From contig NZ_RQUZ01000006.1 of NCBI RefSeq assembly GCF_003992065.1, positions 88,261 through 152,260 on the forward strand: a stretch of DNA of 64,000 nucleotides, given 5' to 3'. This DNA is from Veillonella seminalis (GTDB lineage Bacteria; Bacillota; Negativicutes; Veillonellales; Veillonellaceae). The notes beneath the pieces are model-generated. The model did not search any database and had not been told where the DNA came from. It worked only from the letters and a program-made list of their open reading frames with translations. Both the position numbers and the translations under genes were made by a program. The first letter of the stretch is position 1; each line of letters opens with the position of its first letter. This document shows, in pieces, positions 63,880 to 64,000 of this stretch.

Positions 63880-64000
63880 ACGTCGCATTAAAGCGATGAA
63901 ACAGATCTTTGAAAACTGAACAATGTAAGGTAATCATTTTTAACGAAATGAACATAGCCAGAGTGCGGGTTTCAACAATGTTGAAACCAACCAAATAAAT
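63880..64000 (+). other. Leader of an rRNA operon; 16S gene begins beyond the window
   Basis: GATCTTTGAAAACTGAACAA (63904-63923) is a typical Firmicutes 16S leader segment and antitermination-like site. It is followed by GGTTTCAACAATGTTGAAACC (63968-63988), a processing-type hairpin. No 16S sequence itself is visible before 64000. Confidence 0.75.

Noticed and set aside
63904..64000. Start of the 16S rRNA gene inside the window
   Set aside because: No GAGTTTGATCCTGG-type sequence appears before 64000; only the leader is present.

Overview
The window is a chromosomal segment of a low-to-moderate GC bacterium with Firmicutes-like gene order and signs of an outer membrane. It carries the mraZ-led dcw cluster, a cggR-gap-pgk-tpiA-gpmI-eno block, and the rpmE-DUF1385-prfA-prmC-sua5-ywlE block. 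It also encodes a secretin, a signal-peptide beta-barrel protein ending in Phe right after ftsZ, several exported small proteins, and a MurE with the DNPR signature of meso-diaminopimelate-type peptidoglycan. Together these point to a diderm Firmicute, most likely Negativicutes (Veillonellales-like). The genus is not assigned.

Layout: 1-3283 holds the 3' end of pgi, galE, and a PilP/GspC-like plus secretin pair. 3323-7146 holds an ABC-F ATPase, Glu-Q tRNA synthetase, a CoA-binding protein and a thioredoxin. 7151-8845 holds a 313-bp palindrome and a ThrE-type exporter. 9077-23683 is the division/wall cluster mraZ-rsmH-ftsL-murE-murF-mraY-murD-murG-murC-ddl-ftsQ-DUF881-sbp-ftsZ; ftsI, ftsW, murB and ftsA are absent from it. 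23724-29210 holds the beta-barrel protein, an aminotransferase, a DUF896 protein, endonuclease III, an unknown protein, a PC4-like protein and L31. 29286-36609 holds translation-termination and nucleotide or one-carbon genes (prfA, prmC, sua5, ywlE, rpiB, glyA, upp). 36984-38552 holds two small exported proteins, each followed by a long palindrome. 38785-46125 is lower glycolysis under CggR. 46333-54388 holds an RNA methyltransferase, yebC, a 1012-residue SARP-like regulator, and an NhaC-type transporter with histidine ammonia-lyase. 54743-63592 holds redox and transport genes: a dihydrolipoamide-dehydrogenase-like flavoprotein, a CDF exporter, SstT, MenG, a SIMPL protein, a nitroreductase and a thioredoxin-reductase-like protein without an evident NADPH site. 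63720-64000 has two strong promoters and the leader of an rRNA operon whose 16S gene lies beyond the window.

The most unusual signal is a set of giant imperfect palindromes (about 260-310 bp) placed at gene 3' ends: 7151-7463, 37251-37512 and 38278-38552, plus a degenerate fragment at 38569-38600. The 37.3-kb and 38.4-kb copies share an almost identical apical sequence of about 32 nt on unrelated but self-complementary stems. In two copies one arm is an inverted copy of the last codons of the neighbouring gene. Short tandem repeats of 20-22 bp also sit at three gene 3' ends. No tRNA, complete rRNA gene, CRISPR array or insertion sequence was seen. All calls come from reading the sequence without database searches.
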